Source: Stygiolobus azoricus
GTDB lineage: Archaea; Thermoproteota; Thermoprotei_A; Sulfolobales; Sulfolobaceae
DNA length: 64,000 bases
Direction of reading: 5' to 3'
Assembly (NCBI RefSeq): GCF_009729035.1
Contig: NZ_CP045483.1
Span: forward strand, 766,001 to 830,000
Shown: one piece after another, positions 23,117-32,724 of the stretch
How positions within the stretch are numbered: position 1 is the first letter of the stretch
Layout: every line of letters begins with the position of its first letter
The notes under the pieces: model-generated
Database searches by the model: none
Told to the model about the DNA's origin: nothing
The model's input: only the letters and a program-made list of their open reading frames with translations
Translations under genes and position numbers: made by a program

Positions 23117-23665
23117 GTGCAGGCTGTAGTCTCGTATTATAAATTAGAACCAGTAGAGTTACTCCCTGGTCTGATCGGTTATAAAGTTGTTAAAGAGAAG
23201 GAAGAACTGATTAACGTTAAAGATGAAGAAGAGGCGGAAAAAATTACTTCTCAAGATACCTCTCATGTGTCTGTTATTAATGCTAATAAATTTAGAGTAG
23301 TTAATACTCCAGGTTTGATGAGGTATACTTTGCCTGAACCCTTGAAGTTACTTAGGATCGGTTATCCTAAAGATCTTCAGAATGTAGAATCAGTGGGAAT
23401 GGAGTATCTTACGTTCTTTGACAAGGATTATAAACTAATAGGTTTAGATATTAATGAGAACTTTGATAAACCTTTTGTAGTCTTAGATTTTGAGAATGGA
23501 TTTACTAAGATAATATCTAAAGGAGAAATGAACTCTAAGCCTAAGGGAACTAAGGAGTCAACAGTTAAAAAGTCTAAAAAGAAAGCTAAGAGTAAGAAAA
23601 AGAAGAGTGCTAAGAGAGCTGGTTCAAGACAAAAAGCTAAGAGCAAGAGTGCTAGAAAGAGTTGA
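23117..23665 (+). CDS. Hypothetical protein with lysine-rich tail
   Basis: 182 residues from GTG 23117. The first 135 residues look like a folded acidic domain (VSYYKLEPVELLPGLIGYKVV; EYLTFFDKDYKLIGLDINENF); the last 45 are a lysine/serine/arginine tail, a composition typical of nucleic-acid-binding tails. I do not know the family. The end of the tail shares DNA with the first 20 codons of the Ogg2 gene in another frame. A TATA-like TTATAAATATAG lies at about 23093-23104. Confidence 0.7.
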   Translation: MQAVVSYYKLEPVELLPGLIGYKVVKEKEELINVKDEEEAEKITSQDTSHVSVINANKFRVVNTPGLMRYTLPEPLKLLRIGYPKDLQNVESVGMEYLTFFDKDYKLIGLDINENFDKPFVVLDFENGFTKIISKGEMNSKPKGTKESTVKKSKKKAKSKKKKSAKRAGSRQKAKSKSARKS

Positions 23666-24230
23666 GGAATTTTTATTAAATAATAAAGCAGGAGAAGAAA
23701 TTTGGTTTAGGGAATTAATACTTTGTTTACTTACCGCTGATTCTTCCTTTATATCTGCTTATAAGGCCTTAAATAACCTATACTCTCATGACATTAAATT
23801 ATTAGATAGGGAGCAGATCTCTGTAATTTTAAGAGATTCTGGATATAGATTTTATAACCTTAAATCCCGTTACATAAGAGAAGCAATTGAAAAATATTAC
23901 GGAAGGATAAAGATATTAGTGAAACCCATAGCTGATATTGACCAATTTGAAGCTAGAGAATTTCTAGTAAATAACGTTAAAGGTTTAGGTTATAAAGAAG
24001 CTAGCCACTTCCTACGTAATCTGGGATACTTTGAGCTGGCTATTATTGATAGACACATTTTACGGTATGTTAATACTAATTTGTACGTAAGCGTTAAAAA
24101 AGTAGATAACAAACATAGATATTTATTGGTTGAAGGTTTACTTAGAGCTATAGCTTCAGCTTTGAATATGCAAGTGGGGTTGCTTGATCTTTTTATATTT
24201 TTTAAGCAAACCCAAACTCTCGTAAAATAA
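23607..24230 (+). CDS. ogg: 8-oxoguanine DNA glycosylase/AP lyase, Ogg2 family
   Basis: 207 residues. It removes 8-oxoguanine and nicks the strand. The catalytic pair is visible: lysine in GLGYKEASHFLRNLGY (helix-hairpin-helix) and aspartate in LAIIDRHIL. Length and N-terminus (MLRELVQDKKLRARVLERVEEF, written from GTG) match the known Sulfolobus Ogg2 enzymes, whose N-terminus is nearly the same, so the GTG at 23607 is the right start although it overlaps the upstream Lys-rich gene by 59 bases. C-terminus ends in the family-typical lysine-containing tail QTLVK. Confidence 0.93.
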   Translation: MLRELVQDKKLRARVLERVEEFLLNNKAGEEIWFRELILCLLTADSSFISAYKALNNLYSHDIKLLDREQISVILRDSGYRFYNLKSRYIREAIEKYYGRIKILVKPIADIDQFEAREFLVNNVKGLGYKEASHFLRNLGYFELAIIDRHILRYVNTNLYVSVKKVDNKHRYLLVEGLLRAIASALNMQVGLLDLFIFFKQTQTLVK

Positions 24231-24279
24231 AATAAAAAAATATAAAAGTAAGACTTTAACGTATAAAGTGAGGGTAAAA

Positions 24280-24381
24280 ATGCAAACAACCACAAATTCC
24301 TTGAATGTGCCTAAAGGCATACAACTTTACTTGTCTTATGCTACGTTTTGGGCTTTTTCTTCATCACTTTCATCATGTTAA
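24280..24381 (+). CDS. Possible 33-residue peptide
   Basis: A short frame MQTTTNSLNVPKGIQL... ending in a hydrophobic and serine-rich stretch. GTGAGGG lies a few bases before the ATG and a TATA-like AATATAAAAG at about 24238-24247, so a promoter and ribosome site are both conceivable. Nothing in the peptide is recognised and coding is unproven. Confidence 0.25.
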   Translation: MQTTTNSLNVPKGIQLYLSYATFWAFSSSLSSC

Positions 24382-24418
24382 ACATCTAATTCTATAAATT
24401 CTTCTTACGGTGAATGTT

Positions 24419-25354
24419 ATGTCTTCCGTAAAAGTATTAATTACGGATCCTATTAACGAAATCCTAATTAAAACGCTAAAAGAGAAGGGAGCAGAAGTAG
24501 ATTATAGACCTGAAATTGAAAGAAAAGAATTGTTAGATATAATAGAAAACTATGAAGTCTTAGTGGTCAGAAGTAGAACTAAGGTAGATAAAGACGTAAT
24601 CGAGAGAGGTAAAAACTTAAAAATAATTGCAAGGGCCGGTATAGGTCTAGATAATATCGATACAGACGAGACTGATAAAAGAGGAATCAAGGTAGTTTAT
24701 GCTCCGGGTGCTTCTACGGATTCTGCAGTAGAATTAACAATAGGACTAATGATAGCTGCAGCTAGAAAAATGCACGCAGCAATGAACCTAGCAAAATCCG
24801 GTATATTTAAGAAGTTAGAAGGAGTAGAGTTAGCTGGAAAAACTATAGGGATAATAGGTTATGGAAGAATAGGCACTAAGGTAGGAATAATAGCAAATGC
24901 TATGGGGATGAGAGTCTTAGCATATGACGTTGTAGACATTAGAGAAAAAGCAGAGAAACTCAATGCAAAAGTCGTAACTCTAGATGAGTTGGTGAAGGAG
25001 TCAGATGTTATAAGTCTTCACGTAACAGTAGGTAAAAATGCTAAGCCGATTTTAGATAGGGATAAATTTGAAAAAATGAAGAATAATGTAATAATCGTTA
25101 ACACCAGTAGAGCTGTATCGGTGGACGGTAAAGCTTTACTAGAATATATAAAGTCTGGTAAGGTTTTAGCCTATGCTACGGATGTATTTTGGAATGAACC
25201 TCCAAAGGAGGAGTGGGAACTAGAGTTATTAAAGCATGAGAGAGTTATTGTTACTCCTCATATAGGTGCTCAAACCAAGGAAGCGCAACAAAGAGTAGCC
25301 GAAATAACACTACAGAACTTACTCGCTGCTATGAAAGAGTTGGGGATGATCTAA
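24419..25354 (+). CDS. serA: D-3-phosphoglycerate dehydrogenase-like 2-hydroxyacid dehydrogenase
   Basis: 311 residues. NAD-dependent oxidation of 3-phosphoglycerate, first step of serine synthesis. Substrate-domain motif [13 protein letters not shown] and [14 protein letters not shown] fold [15 protein letters not shown], catalytic arginine in [10 protein letters not shown] and catalytic histidine in [11 protein letters not shown]. It lacks the C-terminal ACT or ASB domain of bacterial SerA, so no serine feedback is expected. GGTGA at 24409-24413 lies five bases before ATG 24419. The next gene's ATG follows its stop directly (TAAATG). Confidence 0.9.
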   Translation: MSSVKVLITDPINEILIKTLKEKGAEVDYRPEIERKELLDIIENYEVLVVRSRTKVDKDVIERGKNLKIIARAGIGLDNIDTDETDKRGIKVVYAPGASTDSAVELTIGLMIAAARKMHAAMNLAKSGIFKKLEGVELAGKTIGIIGYGRIGTKVGIIANAMGMRVLAYDVVDIREKAEKLNAKVVTLDELVKESDVISLHVTVGKNAKPILDRDKFEKMKNNVIIVNTSRAVSVDGKALLEYIKSGKVLAYATDVFWNEPPKEEWELELLKHERVIVTPHIGAQTKEAQQRVAEITLQNLLAAMKELGMI

Positions 25355-26470
25355 ATGTTGTTAATACCCGGTCCGGTAGAAGTCCCAAAGAGCGTAAAGG
25401 AAGCATCTACACTAGTAATCAACCATAGAAGTGATAAGTTTAGAGAAATAGTTAAAAACCTAGAGAATTTAATGAATGAGCATTTCAGTTCTACTAGAGT
25501 AGCATTATTAACAGGCTCAGGCACCTTGGCTGTAGAAGCAATGGTTTACTCTCTTGTAAAAAGAGGTGAAAAAGTTATAACATTTCCATACGGTGAATTT
25601 GGCAATAGGCTTTTAGACTCACTAAAAAGGAGAGGGGCTAACGTAGTGAGCTATAAAAAACCACTGGGTCAAGGTTTTACCTTAGAGGAGATCAAGGAAG
25701 CGTTAGATAACAATAAAGATGCAACTACAGTTGCTCTGGTTCACAACGAAACCAGTACGGGGATTGCATTCAGAAATATGGAAGAGATAACTCATGTAGT
25801 TAAAAGCAGAGGTTTAAAATTACTTGTTGACTCTGTATCGGGATTCGCTGCGTATAAACTTCTAGTTAATGAATGGAAAATAGATGCTGTGGCTACCGGA
25901 AGTCAGAAAGCTTTAGCGTCAGTGCCCGGCTTAGGTTTCGTTGCACTGTCTCAAGAAGGAGTAAACGAGCTCGTAAAAGATGAAGTCCCTGCTTATTTAG
26001 ATATATCACTTTATCTCAAGTTCCAAGATAAATTTGAGACACCGTTTACTCCTGCGGTAGGAGTATTTAACGCTACATTAAGAGCTGCTGAACTGCTGAA
26101 AATTGAAGGGATTGAAAATAGATGGAGAAGGCATGAAGCTTGTGCACGTTTCGTAAGGAATATCACTAATTATCTTGGATTTTCATTATTTGGTAATGAG
26201 AGTAACTTCTCGAATACTGTGGTTGCAGCTGAACCACCTATAAAGGATCTAAGAAGCAAGTTGAAGGAATTTAAGATCGAAATATCGCCAGGGATAGGAG
26301 AGTTGAAGGAGAAAATAGTGAGATTTGGATTACTTGGAATCGTAGATGATAGGGCAGTAGGTAAGTTAGCTAAAGCACTGGGAACTATATTTAATTCAGA
26401 TATACCGTTTACTCCTCCTCCAGAATGTAAGCTGCCGGAATTTCTCGCAAAAGAGATAGATTGGGATTAG
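25355..26470 (+). CDS. Class V aminotransferase (serine/alanine-glyoxylate type)
   Basis: 371 residues. Starts with the family hallmark [13 protein letters not shown]; the PLP lysine is in [17 protein letters not shown]. Related enzymes transaminate serine, alanine, glyoxylate or phosphoserine. Because it directly follows the phosphoglycerate dehydrogenase gene with no gap, it may supply the transamination step of serine synthesis in place of a classical SerC; that role is inferred from position. The reverse direction, glyoxylate or hydroxypyruvate metabolism, remains possible. Confidence 0.88.
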   Translation: MLLIPGPVEVPKSVKEASTLVINHRSDKFREIVKNLENLMNEHFSSTRVALLTGSGTLAVEAMVYSLVKRGEKVITFPYGEFGNRLLDSLKRRGANVVSYKKPLGQGFTLEEIKEALDNNKDATTVALVHNETSTGIAFRNMEEITHVVKSRGLKLLVDSVSGFAAYKLLVNEWKIDAVATGSQKALASVPGLGFVALSQEGVNELVKDEVPAYLDISLYLKFQDKFETPFTPAVGVFNATLRAAELLKIEGIENRWRRHEACARFVRNITNYLGFSLFGNESNFSNTVVAAEPPIKDLRSKLKEFKIEISPGIGELKEKIVRFGLLGIVDDRAVGKLAKALGTIFNSDIPFTPPPECKLPEFLAKEIDWD

Positions 26471-26508
26471 AGTTAGATTTTTTTCCTACTTATTGGGTGT
26501 GAGTACTA

Positions 26509-26772
26509 ATGACAATTAGTAAAATTAATGAGATTTTTCAGGAGAGTTGGAAAGGTAAACTAACAAAATACGAGATAGCACGAATTATCAGCGCAAGAGC
26601 TTTGCAGCTTGCAATGGGTGCTCAACCTCTCATTGATATGTCTAATTTGCCTTTTGATGACGTTATAAGCATAGCAGATGACGAATTGAAAAGAGGGGTT
26701 TTACCTATTACTATAAGACGTGTATATCCTAATGGTAAAGTAGAGTTAGTGTCTATAAGAAAGATCGAATAA
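26509..26772 (+). CDS. rpo6: DNA-directed RNA polymerase subunit Rpo6 (K)
   Basis: 87 residues. Subunit of archaeal RNA polymerase homologous to bacterial omega and eukaryotic Rpb6. The conserved core [25 protein letters not shown] and the C-terminal [20 protein letters not shown] are diagnostic. It assembles on the largest subunit. Two bases separate it from the topoisomerase gene. Confidence 0.95.
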   Translation: MTISKINEIFQESWKGKLTKYEIARIISARALQLAMGAQPLIDMSNLPFDDVISIADDELKRGVLPITIRRVYPNGKVELVSIRKIE

Positions 26773-26774
26773 AC

Positions 26775-28781
26775 ATGGTCTGTAGGCCAAATAAGTATAC
26801 ATTAGTCGTTGCAGAGAAAAGCAAAGCAGCTAAGAAGATAGCGGAAGCATTATCTACTAAACCTCAACTATGTAAACAGTTTTCGGTGAGTTATTGGGTT
26901 TTAAATTACGGTGAGAGAACTTTAGTAATTGCCCCAGCCGCTGGACACCTTTTCAATCTTTATGGGAATTCTGGATTTCCAGTATTTCATATGGAATGGA
27001 AACCCCTTTGGACAATAGATGATTCCGCTAGATACACTAAGAAATATTATGAGTTATTTAGATTTCTTTCGGTAAATGCTTTAGATTTTATAAACGCATG
27101 TGACTATGATATTGAAGGTTCTGTAATAGGTTATATAATAATAAAGTTCTTTGGGGATGAGAGAAGAGCTAAGAGGATGAAGTTTTCAGCTCTTACTAAA
27201 GAAGATATTAGGAAAGCAATTACACATCTAGAACCTTTAGATTACAATATGATCAATGCCGGAATAGCGAGACATAAAGTCGACTGGTTATGGGGGATAA
27301 ACGTCAGTAGAGCATTAATGAATGCTATACGCGAGATATCTAGGAAGAGAATAGTATTAAGCGCTGGGAGGGTACAAAGCCCCACGTTAATCCATGTGAT
27401 AAATAATACAATGGAGAGGGAAACTTACGTTCCTCTTCCGTATTATACAGTAAATGTGGAAGCGGTAATTGGAAAAAGGAAAGTGAAGTTTACAGCTAAT
27501 AAAGTGTTCGAAAAGAAAGAAGATGCTCAAAAGTTTGCAGAAAAAATAAAGAACGATAAGCTAGTAGTCAGAGAAGTAGAATATGAAGAAAGAAATTTGC
27601 TCAGACCCCCACCCTTCAACCTAGGAGATCTTCAGGTAGAAGCAGGAAGAATTTTAGGTCTCTCACCCTATTATACGGAGAGACTAGCTGAAGAGTTGTA
27701 TTTAGATGGGCTTATTAGTTACCCGAGAACTAATAGCCAAAAGATACCTCCTACTGTTAATGTCGATAAGATAGTCGAAGATATAGAGCGTAACAACTTC
27801 CCTAATTTAGTGAAGTTAGTGAAGAATATAACTAAAAGAGAGAATGGGTTTCAAGTTAGACAAGGAGAGAAGGAAGATCCAGCACATCCAGCTATCTATC
27901 CTACAGGAGAAAAAGCTAAGGGCTTAAAACTTAAAACGTACAAACTGTTTGAGTTAATAACGAGAAGGTTCTTAGCCAGTATATCCTCTGACGCCAAGGT
28001 CAAAGAACAAAAGGTAGACTTAATGTTTAAAGAAACGAAGTTAGACGTAAGGCTAACTTTTCAGAAAGTAATTTTTAAGGGATGGTTATTATTGTATCCT
28101 TATCGAAAAGTACCTGATGAGGAGCTCCTTGACGTGAAAAGGGGGGATATAGGGGAAATAGTAAAGGTCTCCGTTTCGATGAAAGTTACTAAACCATCGT
28201 TAAATAGGCTTACTAAAATTGACCTATTGAAATGGATGGAGAGCACTAATCTAGGTACTGAGGCAACTAGAGGGAGAATTATAGAGACATTATTCGATAG
28301 AAAATATCTGGTAAAAAAAGGAAGTTATCTAGTACCAACTGACCTTGGGATAACAGTAGCTGAAGTCTTAGATCAGTACTTTAAGGAATTAACAGACGTC
28401 TCTCTGACAAAGAAAATGGAGGAGAAACTTAATGCAATTATTGACGGTAAAGTTAATGAGCAAGAAGTTGTAGATGAGACAATCAAAATCTTAGAAAACT
28501 ACATGAACAAATATCAGGAGGTCAAGAAGCGTATTGGAGAGAAATTAGGAGGGGTACTAGGTCTCGTAAGTTATAAACCTTGTAAAATATGTAAGCTTGA
28601 GGCTATTTCGGTAAACGGTTTATGTAAGTATCATGATGAAGCACTGAGGAAACTCAGGGAATCTTTACTAGTATGGAAGGAAAGAAGCGGTATGACTGAA
28701 TCACAAATAATCAAGAAACTATCTGCTTCTTCTTCTACTGGAAAATATGTTAAAGAGATAATAGAGAAGAAACTAATATAG
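26775..28781 (+). CDS. topA: DNA topoisomerase III (type IA)
   Basis: 668 residues, the length of the Sulfolobus type IA enzyme known as topoisomerase III, which relaxes and decatenates single-strand-containing DNA. TOPRIM: LVVAEKSKAAKKIAEAL and the DxD-like ACDYDIEG at about residue 115. The nucleophilic tyrosine is in LISYPRTNSQKIPP. GRVQSPTL and GTEATRGRIIETLF are further family motifs. The C-terminus ends in a small zinc module, CKICKLEAISVNGLCKYHD. Distinct from reverse gyrase, which has a helicase half. Co-transcribed with rpo6. Confidence 0.95.
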   Translation: MVCRPNKYTLVVAEKSKAAKKIAEALSTKPQLCKQFSVSYWVLNYGERTLVIAPAAGHLFNLYGNSGFPVFHMEWKPLWTIDDSARYTKKYYELFRFLSVNALDFINACDYDIEGSVIGYIIIKFFGDERRAKRMKFSALTKEDIRKAITHLEPLDYNMINAGIARHKVDWLWGINVSRALMNAIREISRKRIVLSAGRVQSPTLIHVINNTMERETYVPLPYYTVNVEAVIGKRKVKFTANKVFEKKEDAQKFAEKIKNDKLVVREVEYEERNLLRPPPFNLGDLQVEAGRILGLSPYYTERLAEELYLDGLISYPRTNSQKIPPTVNVDKIVEDIERNNFPNLVKLVKNITKRENGFQVRQGEKEDPAHPAIYPTGEKAKGLKLKTYKLFELITRRFLASISSDAKVKEQKVDLMFKETKLDVRLTFQKVIFKGWLLLYPYRKVPDEELLDVKRGDIGEIVKVSVSMKVTKPSLNRLTKIDLLKWMESTNLGTEATRGRIIETLFDRKYLVKKGSYLVPTDLGITVAEVLDQYFKELTDVSLTKKMEEKLNAIIDGKVNEQEVVDETIKILENYMNKYQEVKKRIGEKLGGVLGLVSYKPCKICKLEAISVNGLCKYHDEALRKLRESLLVWKERSGMTESQIIKKLSASSSTGKYVKEIIEKKLI

Positions 28782-28808
28782 GTATCTAGAGAAAGGAGGT
28801 CAGATACC
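28781..28808 (+). repeat. Inverted repeat after the topoisomerase gene
   Basis: GGTATCT (28781-28787) and AGATACC (28802-28808) form a perfect seven-base stem with a 14-base loop, beginning on the last base of the topA stop codon. No U-run follows directly. It may be a 3'-end structure; the rest of the gap up to 28984 shows nothing else clear. Confidence 0.35.
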
Positions 28809-28984
28809 TCAGGGTTTAACTCACCGATCGCTTTGGCATGACTCACATCATCTAAAAAGAGTTCTATTTAAGTGAGTTATTAAACTTAATGAGAGAGTAA
28901 GAAAAATTGAGGAACTCCGTTTTGTCTTATTGTCTAGTTCCCGTCCGCTAAATCTATTTATTAATTCATAAGTTTATTTTTGTA

Positions 28985-30862
28985 ATGAAAGAGATCAGTT
29001 TAAGCGATTATCTTGATATTTGGAAGCAAAGTATAAGTAATCCTCAAGAGTTTTGGGATAAGATAGCTAAGGAACTGGTTTGGTTTCGGCATTACGAAAA
29101 GATCTTAGACTATAAATCACCGGATAATTACCGTTGGTTTGTAGGCGGAAAAATTAATATAGCGTATAATGCACTGGACAGATGGATTTCTCAGGGTAAG
29201 GGAGACAAAACAGCTATAATCTGGTTAAATGAAGAAGGAAAAGAGAGGAAATATACTTACAAAGACCTATATGAATTATCGAGCAAAATATCTACATTTA
29301 TCGCTCAGTATTCGTCGAAATCCGATACAATACTGTTATACATGCCTATGGTTGTCGAAGCAGGAGCAACAATGTTAGCCTCAGCGAGATCAGGTACAAT
29401 TCATACTGTAGTGTTCTCGGGGTTCGGTGTTAAAGCATTAGCAGAGAGAATAAAGAGTGCTAAGCCGAAAATAATTTTCACGGCAGATGTTACATACAGA
29501 AGAGGAAAAGTCATAGAGTTGAAGAGTGTAGTCGATGAAGCGATAAAGGAAAGCGGAATTAATGTAAACAAAGTCGTAGTTTTAAATAGAGAGAACAAGG
29601 CTAGTTTTAAAGAGGATAGAGATGTAGACTTTAATGAAGTCCTTAAGCTTAACACCAGAAAGGAAGTTGTTGAGACGAATTCAGAAGATCCCTTGTTCAT
29701 ACTTTATACTTCTGGGACTACTGGAAAGCCTAAAGGCATAGTTCATGCAATGGGTTCTTATACTGTATGGTGTTATGCTCACGTTAAATGGTTATACGAT
29801 TTCTCGAACGAAAAGAAGTTACTAACAACTGCTGACCTGGGCTGGATTAACGGTCACTCGTATAGTCTTTACGGACCCTTACTTAACTATGGTACAACGA
29901 TTTGGTATGAGGGTGCCATGGACTATCCGCATCCCGGAGTTATGTGGGAAATAATAGAGAAATATAAAGTTGAAAACGTGTGGACTGCACCTACATTGGT
30001 TAAAATGCTAATGAAGTACGGGGAAGACCACGTGAGGAAGTTCAACACCTCGAGCTTAGAGGTTTTTGTTACCGCTGGTGAGAGCCTGGGAGTTGAGGCA
30101 ATGAACTGGTTACGTAGAAACGTTAAAGCAAAAAAGATTTTCGAGGTGTGGGGACAGACCGAGAATTCCGGATATATTGCATCTCCAGGAGGTTTTTACT
30201 TCGGTTTCCTCAAGATCAAGGATGGAAGTGTTGGTGTCCCGTTACCGTCTATAAATATTAAGATAGTTGATGACAACGGTAATGAACTACCTAGAGGGAA
30301 AGCCGGAAATATCATAGTTACTTCACCTTCTCCCGCTTTTATGATTGGTCTGTGGAATGATGAAAGGTATAAAAACTACTACGTCAGGTTCGGTTATTAT
30401 GAGACTGGAGATTACGGTTATATGGACCAAGATGGGTATTTGTATATTCTAGGCAGGAGCGATGATGTATTAAAAGTCGCAGGTCATAGGCTAGGGGTGG
30501 CCGAAATTGAGAATGTCGCTTATATTGAAGAAGTTGCTGAAGTTGCAGTAGTAGGAGTTCCTGACGAGATTAGAAGAGAGGTAATTGTAATATTTGCTGT
30601 ACCTAGAGAAGGGGTTAAGGACTTATCATTAGTGAAGCAAAAGATCATTGAAAACGTGAGAAAGAATTTCGGGGCAATAGCTGTTGTCAAGGAAGTAATT
30701 TTCGTTAATAAACTACCCCACACGAGAACCGGCAAAATTATGAGGAGGGTTTTAAGGGCGTTAGCAACTGGAAAAGATGTAGGTGATGTTTCAACACTGG
30801 AGGACGAGACGAGTGTAGAAGAAGCTAAAAAAGCGTTAGCCGATATTAAAGTGGTGTACTGA
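28985..30862 (+). CDS. AMP-forming acyl-CoA synthetase (acetyl-/3-hydroxypropionyl-CoA synthetase-like)
   Basis: 625 residues of the acetyl-CoA synthetase subfamily. Motifs: phosphate loop YTSGTTGKPKGIVHA, EVWGQTENSGY, YYETGDYGYMDQDGYLYILGRSDDVLKVAGHRLG (hinge), and the catalytic lysine near the C-terminus in PHTRTGKIMRRVLRALA. In Sulfolobales close relatives activate acetate, propionate or 3-hydroxypropionate, the last being part of the autotrophic hydroxypropionate/hydroxybutyrate cycle; sequence alone does not decide. Two bases separate it from the CoA-transferase gene, so a shared acyl-CoA pathway is likely. Confidence 0.88.
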   Translation: MKEISLSDYLDIWKQSISNPQEFWDKIAKELVWFRHYEKILDYKSPDNYRWFVGGKINIAYNALDRWISQGKGDKTAIIWLNEEGKERKYTYKDLYELSSKISTFIAQYSSKSDTILLYMPMVVEAGATMLASARSGTIHTVVFSGFGVKALAERIKSAKPKIIFTADVTYRRGKVIELKSVVDEAIKESGINVNKVVVLNRENKASFKEDRDVDFNEVLKLNTRKEVVETNSEDPLFILYTSGTTGKPKGIVHAMGSYTVWCYAHVKWLYDFSNEKKLLTTADLGWINGHSYSLYGPLLNYGTTIWYEGAMDYPHPGVMWEIIEKYKVENVWTAPTLVKMLMKYGEDHVRKFNTSSLEVFVTAGESLGVEAMNWLRRNVKAKKIFEVWGQTENSGYIASPGGFYFGFLKIKDGSVGVPLPSINIKIVDDNGNELPRGKAGNIIVTSPSPAFMIGLWNDERYKNYYVRFGYYETGDYGYMDQDGYLYILGRSDDVLKVAGHRLGVAEIENVAYIEEVAEVAVVGVPDEIRREVIVIFAVPREGVKDLSLVKQKIIENVRKNFGAIAVVKEVIFVNKLPHTRTGKIMRRVLRALATGKDVGDVSTLEDETSVEEAKKALADIKVVY

Positions 30863-30864
30863 AT

Positions 30865-31620
30865 TTGAGTAAATTAATGGATATTAAAGAAGCTGTTAAC
30901 TTGGTGAAGGACGGCGATTCGATCACCATTAGTGGTATGTCATTTCATAGAAATCCTATGGCGTTTATCTATGAGTTGATCAGGAGTGGTAAAAAGGGGT
31001 TATATTTTATTGACCGAGAGCCAGGTTTTGGGTTAGAAGTTCTTCTCAAGCATGGTGTGGTTAAAAAGATAAGGGCTGCTATGGCTACTCTCGAATGGTT
31101 CGGAATTCCTCCGTATTTTAGGAAGATGATAGAAAATAAAGACGTGGAATTTATTGAAGACACATGTGGTGCTTTTATCGCCGGTATTAGGGCTGGTGCG
31201 TTCGGGCTACCTTTTATGCCCGTCAAGGGGATAATAGGCTCAGACTTAGTTAAAATCCACGAAAAGTTAGAAGACTGGAAAGTTACTAAAGATCCCTTTT
31301 CTGGTGAAGATATCCTCTTAGTAAAAGCTATAGTCCCCGATGTAGCAATCATCCACGTCCATAAGGCAGATGATGAAGGCAACAGTGAAATATTAGGACC
31401 TCTATATGAAGACGAGTATAAGGCCAAAGCAGCCAAAATAACAATTATAACAGCAGAGGAAATTGTTGACAAGAGTTATTTCTACGGCAAAAGGCCTACA
31501 ATAAATGGCGAATACGTGACCGCCGTAGTTCACGCTCCTAGGGGTGCCGAACCCACAAGTATGTTCGGGCTTTATGATGTAGATTGGGAAAAAGTAGTGG
31601 AAGAGTTACAGCCTATCTAG
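30865..31620 (+). CDS. CoA-transferase, alpha-type subunit
   Basis: 251 residues, family I CoA-transferase A-half (DITISGMSFHRNPMAFIYELIR; VDIAIIHVHKADDEGN pattern here as DVAIIHVHKADDEGNSEI). It probably works with a beta-type partner to swap CoA between acyl groups. Start is a TTG two bases after the acyl-CoA synthetase stop. The matching beta-type gene lies directly downstream but on the other strand, their stop codons touching. Confidence 0.85.
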   Translation: MSKLMDIKEAVNLVKDGDSITISGMSFHRNPMAFIYELIRSGKKGLYFIDREPGFGLEVLLKHGVVKKIRAAMATLEWFGIPPYFRKMIENKDVEFIEDTCGAFIAGIRAGAFGLPFMPVKGIIGSDLVKIHEKLEDWKVTKDPFSGEDILLVKAIVPDVAIIHVHKADDEGNSEILGPLYEDEYKAKAAKITIITAEEIVDKSYFYGKRPTINGEYVTAVVHAPRGAEPTSMFGLYDVDWEKVVEELQPI

Positions 31621-32346
31621 TTATGCAAGGGCAGAACGTAAGTTATAAGGATCCATACTTTTTATATATTCCCTCTCGTCATCTCTGAGCGTAATAATTC
31701 GTAAGGTATGTGACGCAGCCACCTCAAATGCTGTATTATTTAAGATCTCTTCAAGTGAGGTGTTTTCATAAATAGCAGTTATGAACCAAGTTTTCTTCTC
31801 TCTGTCGTATTTTAGAACCCCTAAGTTAGTAACTACTATTACCATATTATTAGAATATTTTGCTGTTCCCGTCACAAAGTCGACTTTTTCTACGAGAGAT
31901 CTTTTTGAGTGTTTTAAATTCCATAGTATAGCTTTTCTAGCTAGGGGTAAGATAAATGCAGTTGCGGCTCCACCTGTCAGCCTTACTTTTGGATTGTGGT
32001 AGTCTCCTATTACGGAGAGATTTACGTTAGTCTCTTTGTCAATTTGAACCGGTCCTAAAAACATAACATCAAGTCTCCCCTTCTGAGCTAAATCGAAAGC
32101 GTCTGCCGTTATAAACACTGGAGTGTTTGAAACCATGAAGGGATTACCGGTTGATGGACTTACTTCTACGGACTTAGGATTATCAGCCTCAGCAACGCCT
32201 ATTATCCTTATTTTCTTACCGTAAAGGTCTCTTGCCATGAATGAGGCAATAAGAGCTGGAATTGAGTTTAACCCTATGTAAACTAGCTCATTATCTTCAA
32301 GCTGTTCAGCAATAGCTTTTATAGCGTACTCTATTTGACTCATCAT
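31621..32346 (-). CDS. CoA-transferase, beta-type subunit, convergent to the alpha gene
   Basis: 241 residues, B-half of a family I (glutaconate CoA-transferase-like) enzyme: VYIGLNSIPALIASFMARDLYG, GRLDVMFLGPVQIDKETNVN and RLTGGAATAFILPLARKAILW match the beta-subunit pattern. The acidic residue expected to carry CoA is probably the glutamate in GVAEADNPK, but that is uncertain. Normally the two subunits are adjacent in one direction; here they converge with no base between the stops, so they need separate promoters. Confidence 0.8.
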   Translation of the reverse strand: MMSQIEYAIKAIAEQLEDNELVYIGLNSIPALIASFMARDLYGKKIRIIGVAEADNPKSVEVSPSTGNPFMVSNTPVFITADAFDLAQKGRLDVMFLGPVQIDKETNVNLSVIGDYHNPKVRLTGGAATAFILPLARKAILWNLKHSKRSLVEKVDFVTGTAKYSNNMVIVVTNLGVLKYDREKKTWFITAIYENTSLEEILNNTAFEVAASHTLRIITLRDDEREYIKSMDPYNLRSALA

Positions 32347-32724
32347 TAAACTATATCATTAGATGTTAATTAATTCACTTATGTTGGCATTTGTAAAATT
32401 TATTAGAAGATTCACGTTTTGTGTGAAAGTATACTAAAAAGGTTTCCTAAAAAATAATTTGGTATCTATAGTGTTTTGGGAAAAAAGAAATTCATATTGT
32501 TAGGTGTATAAACTAATTAGCATTTATCTATTTACGTTTAATAATTAAAAAGAGTACTACCAACTCAGGTTTTTTATCTTATCTTATCATTTTTTGTATT
32601 ATTTTTATAATAACTTTTAATGAAATATCAGTTTTTAACTCAGTTTAATTAATTATCTACAATACTTTTAAAACTCTACTTATATTTTTCAAGGAAAAGT
32701 ATTAATTTTGGAGGTGAAAGAAAA
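32347..32724. other. AT-rich intergenic region before the YeeE/YedE transporter
   Basis: 378 bases without a convincing coding frame. Contains the promoters of two divergent genes: TTATATTT at about 32679-32686 fits the plus-strand transporter, and GGAGGTG at 32710-32716 is a strong ribosome site eight bases before its ATG. The remainder is AT-rich with no repeat or RNA signal I can point to. Confidence 0.6.

Noticed and set aside
28800-28860. Possible C/D box RNA or ORF on the minus strand after topoisomerase III (ATGATGT ... CCTGAGG; also a frame starting MSHAKAIGELNPEV).
   Set aside because: The guide between boxes would be too short, and the frame runs antisense into the topoisomerase gene with no supporting motif.
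30969-31472. 167-codon minus-strand frame opposite the CoA-transferase alpha gene.
   Set aside because: Antisense shadow of a conserved enzyme gene.
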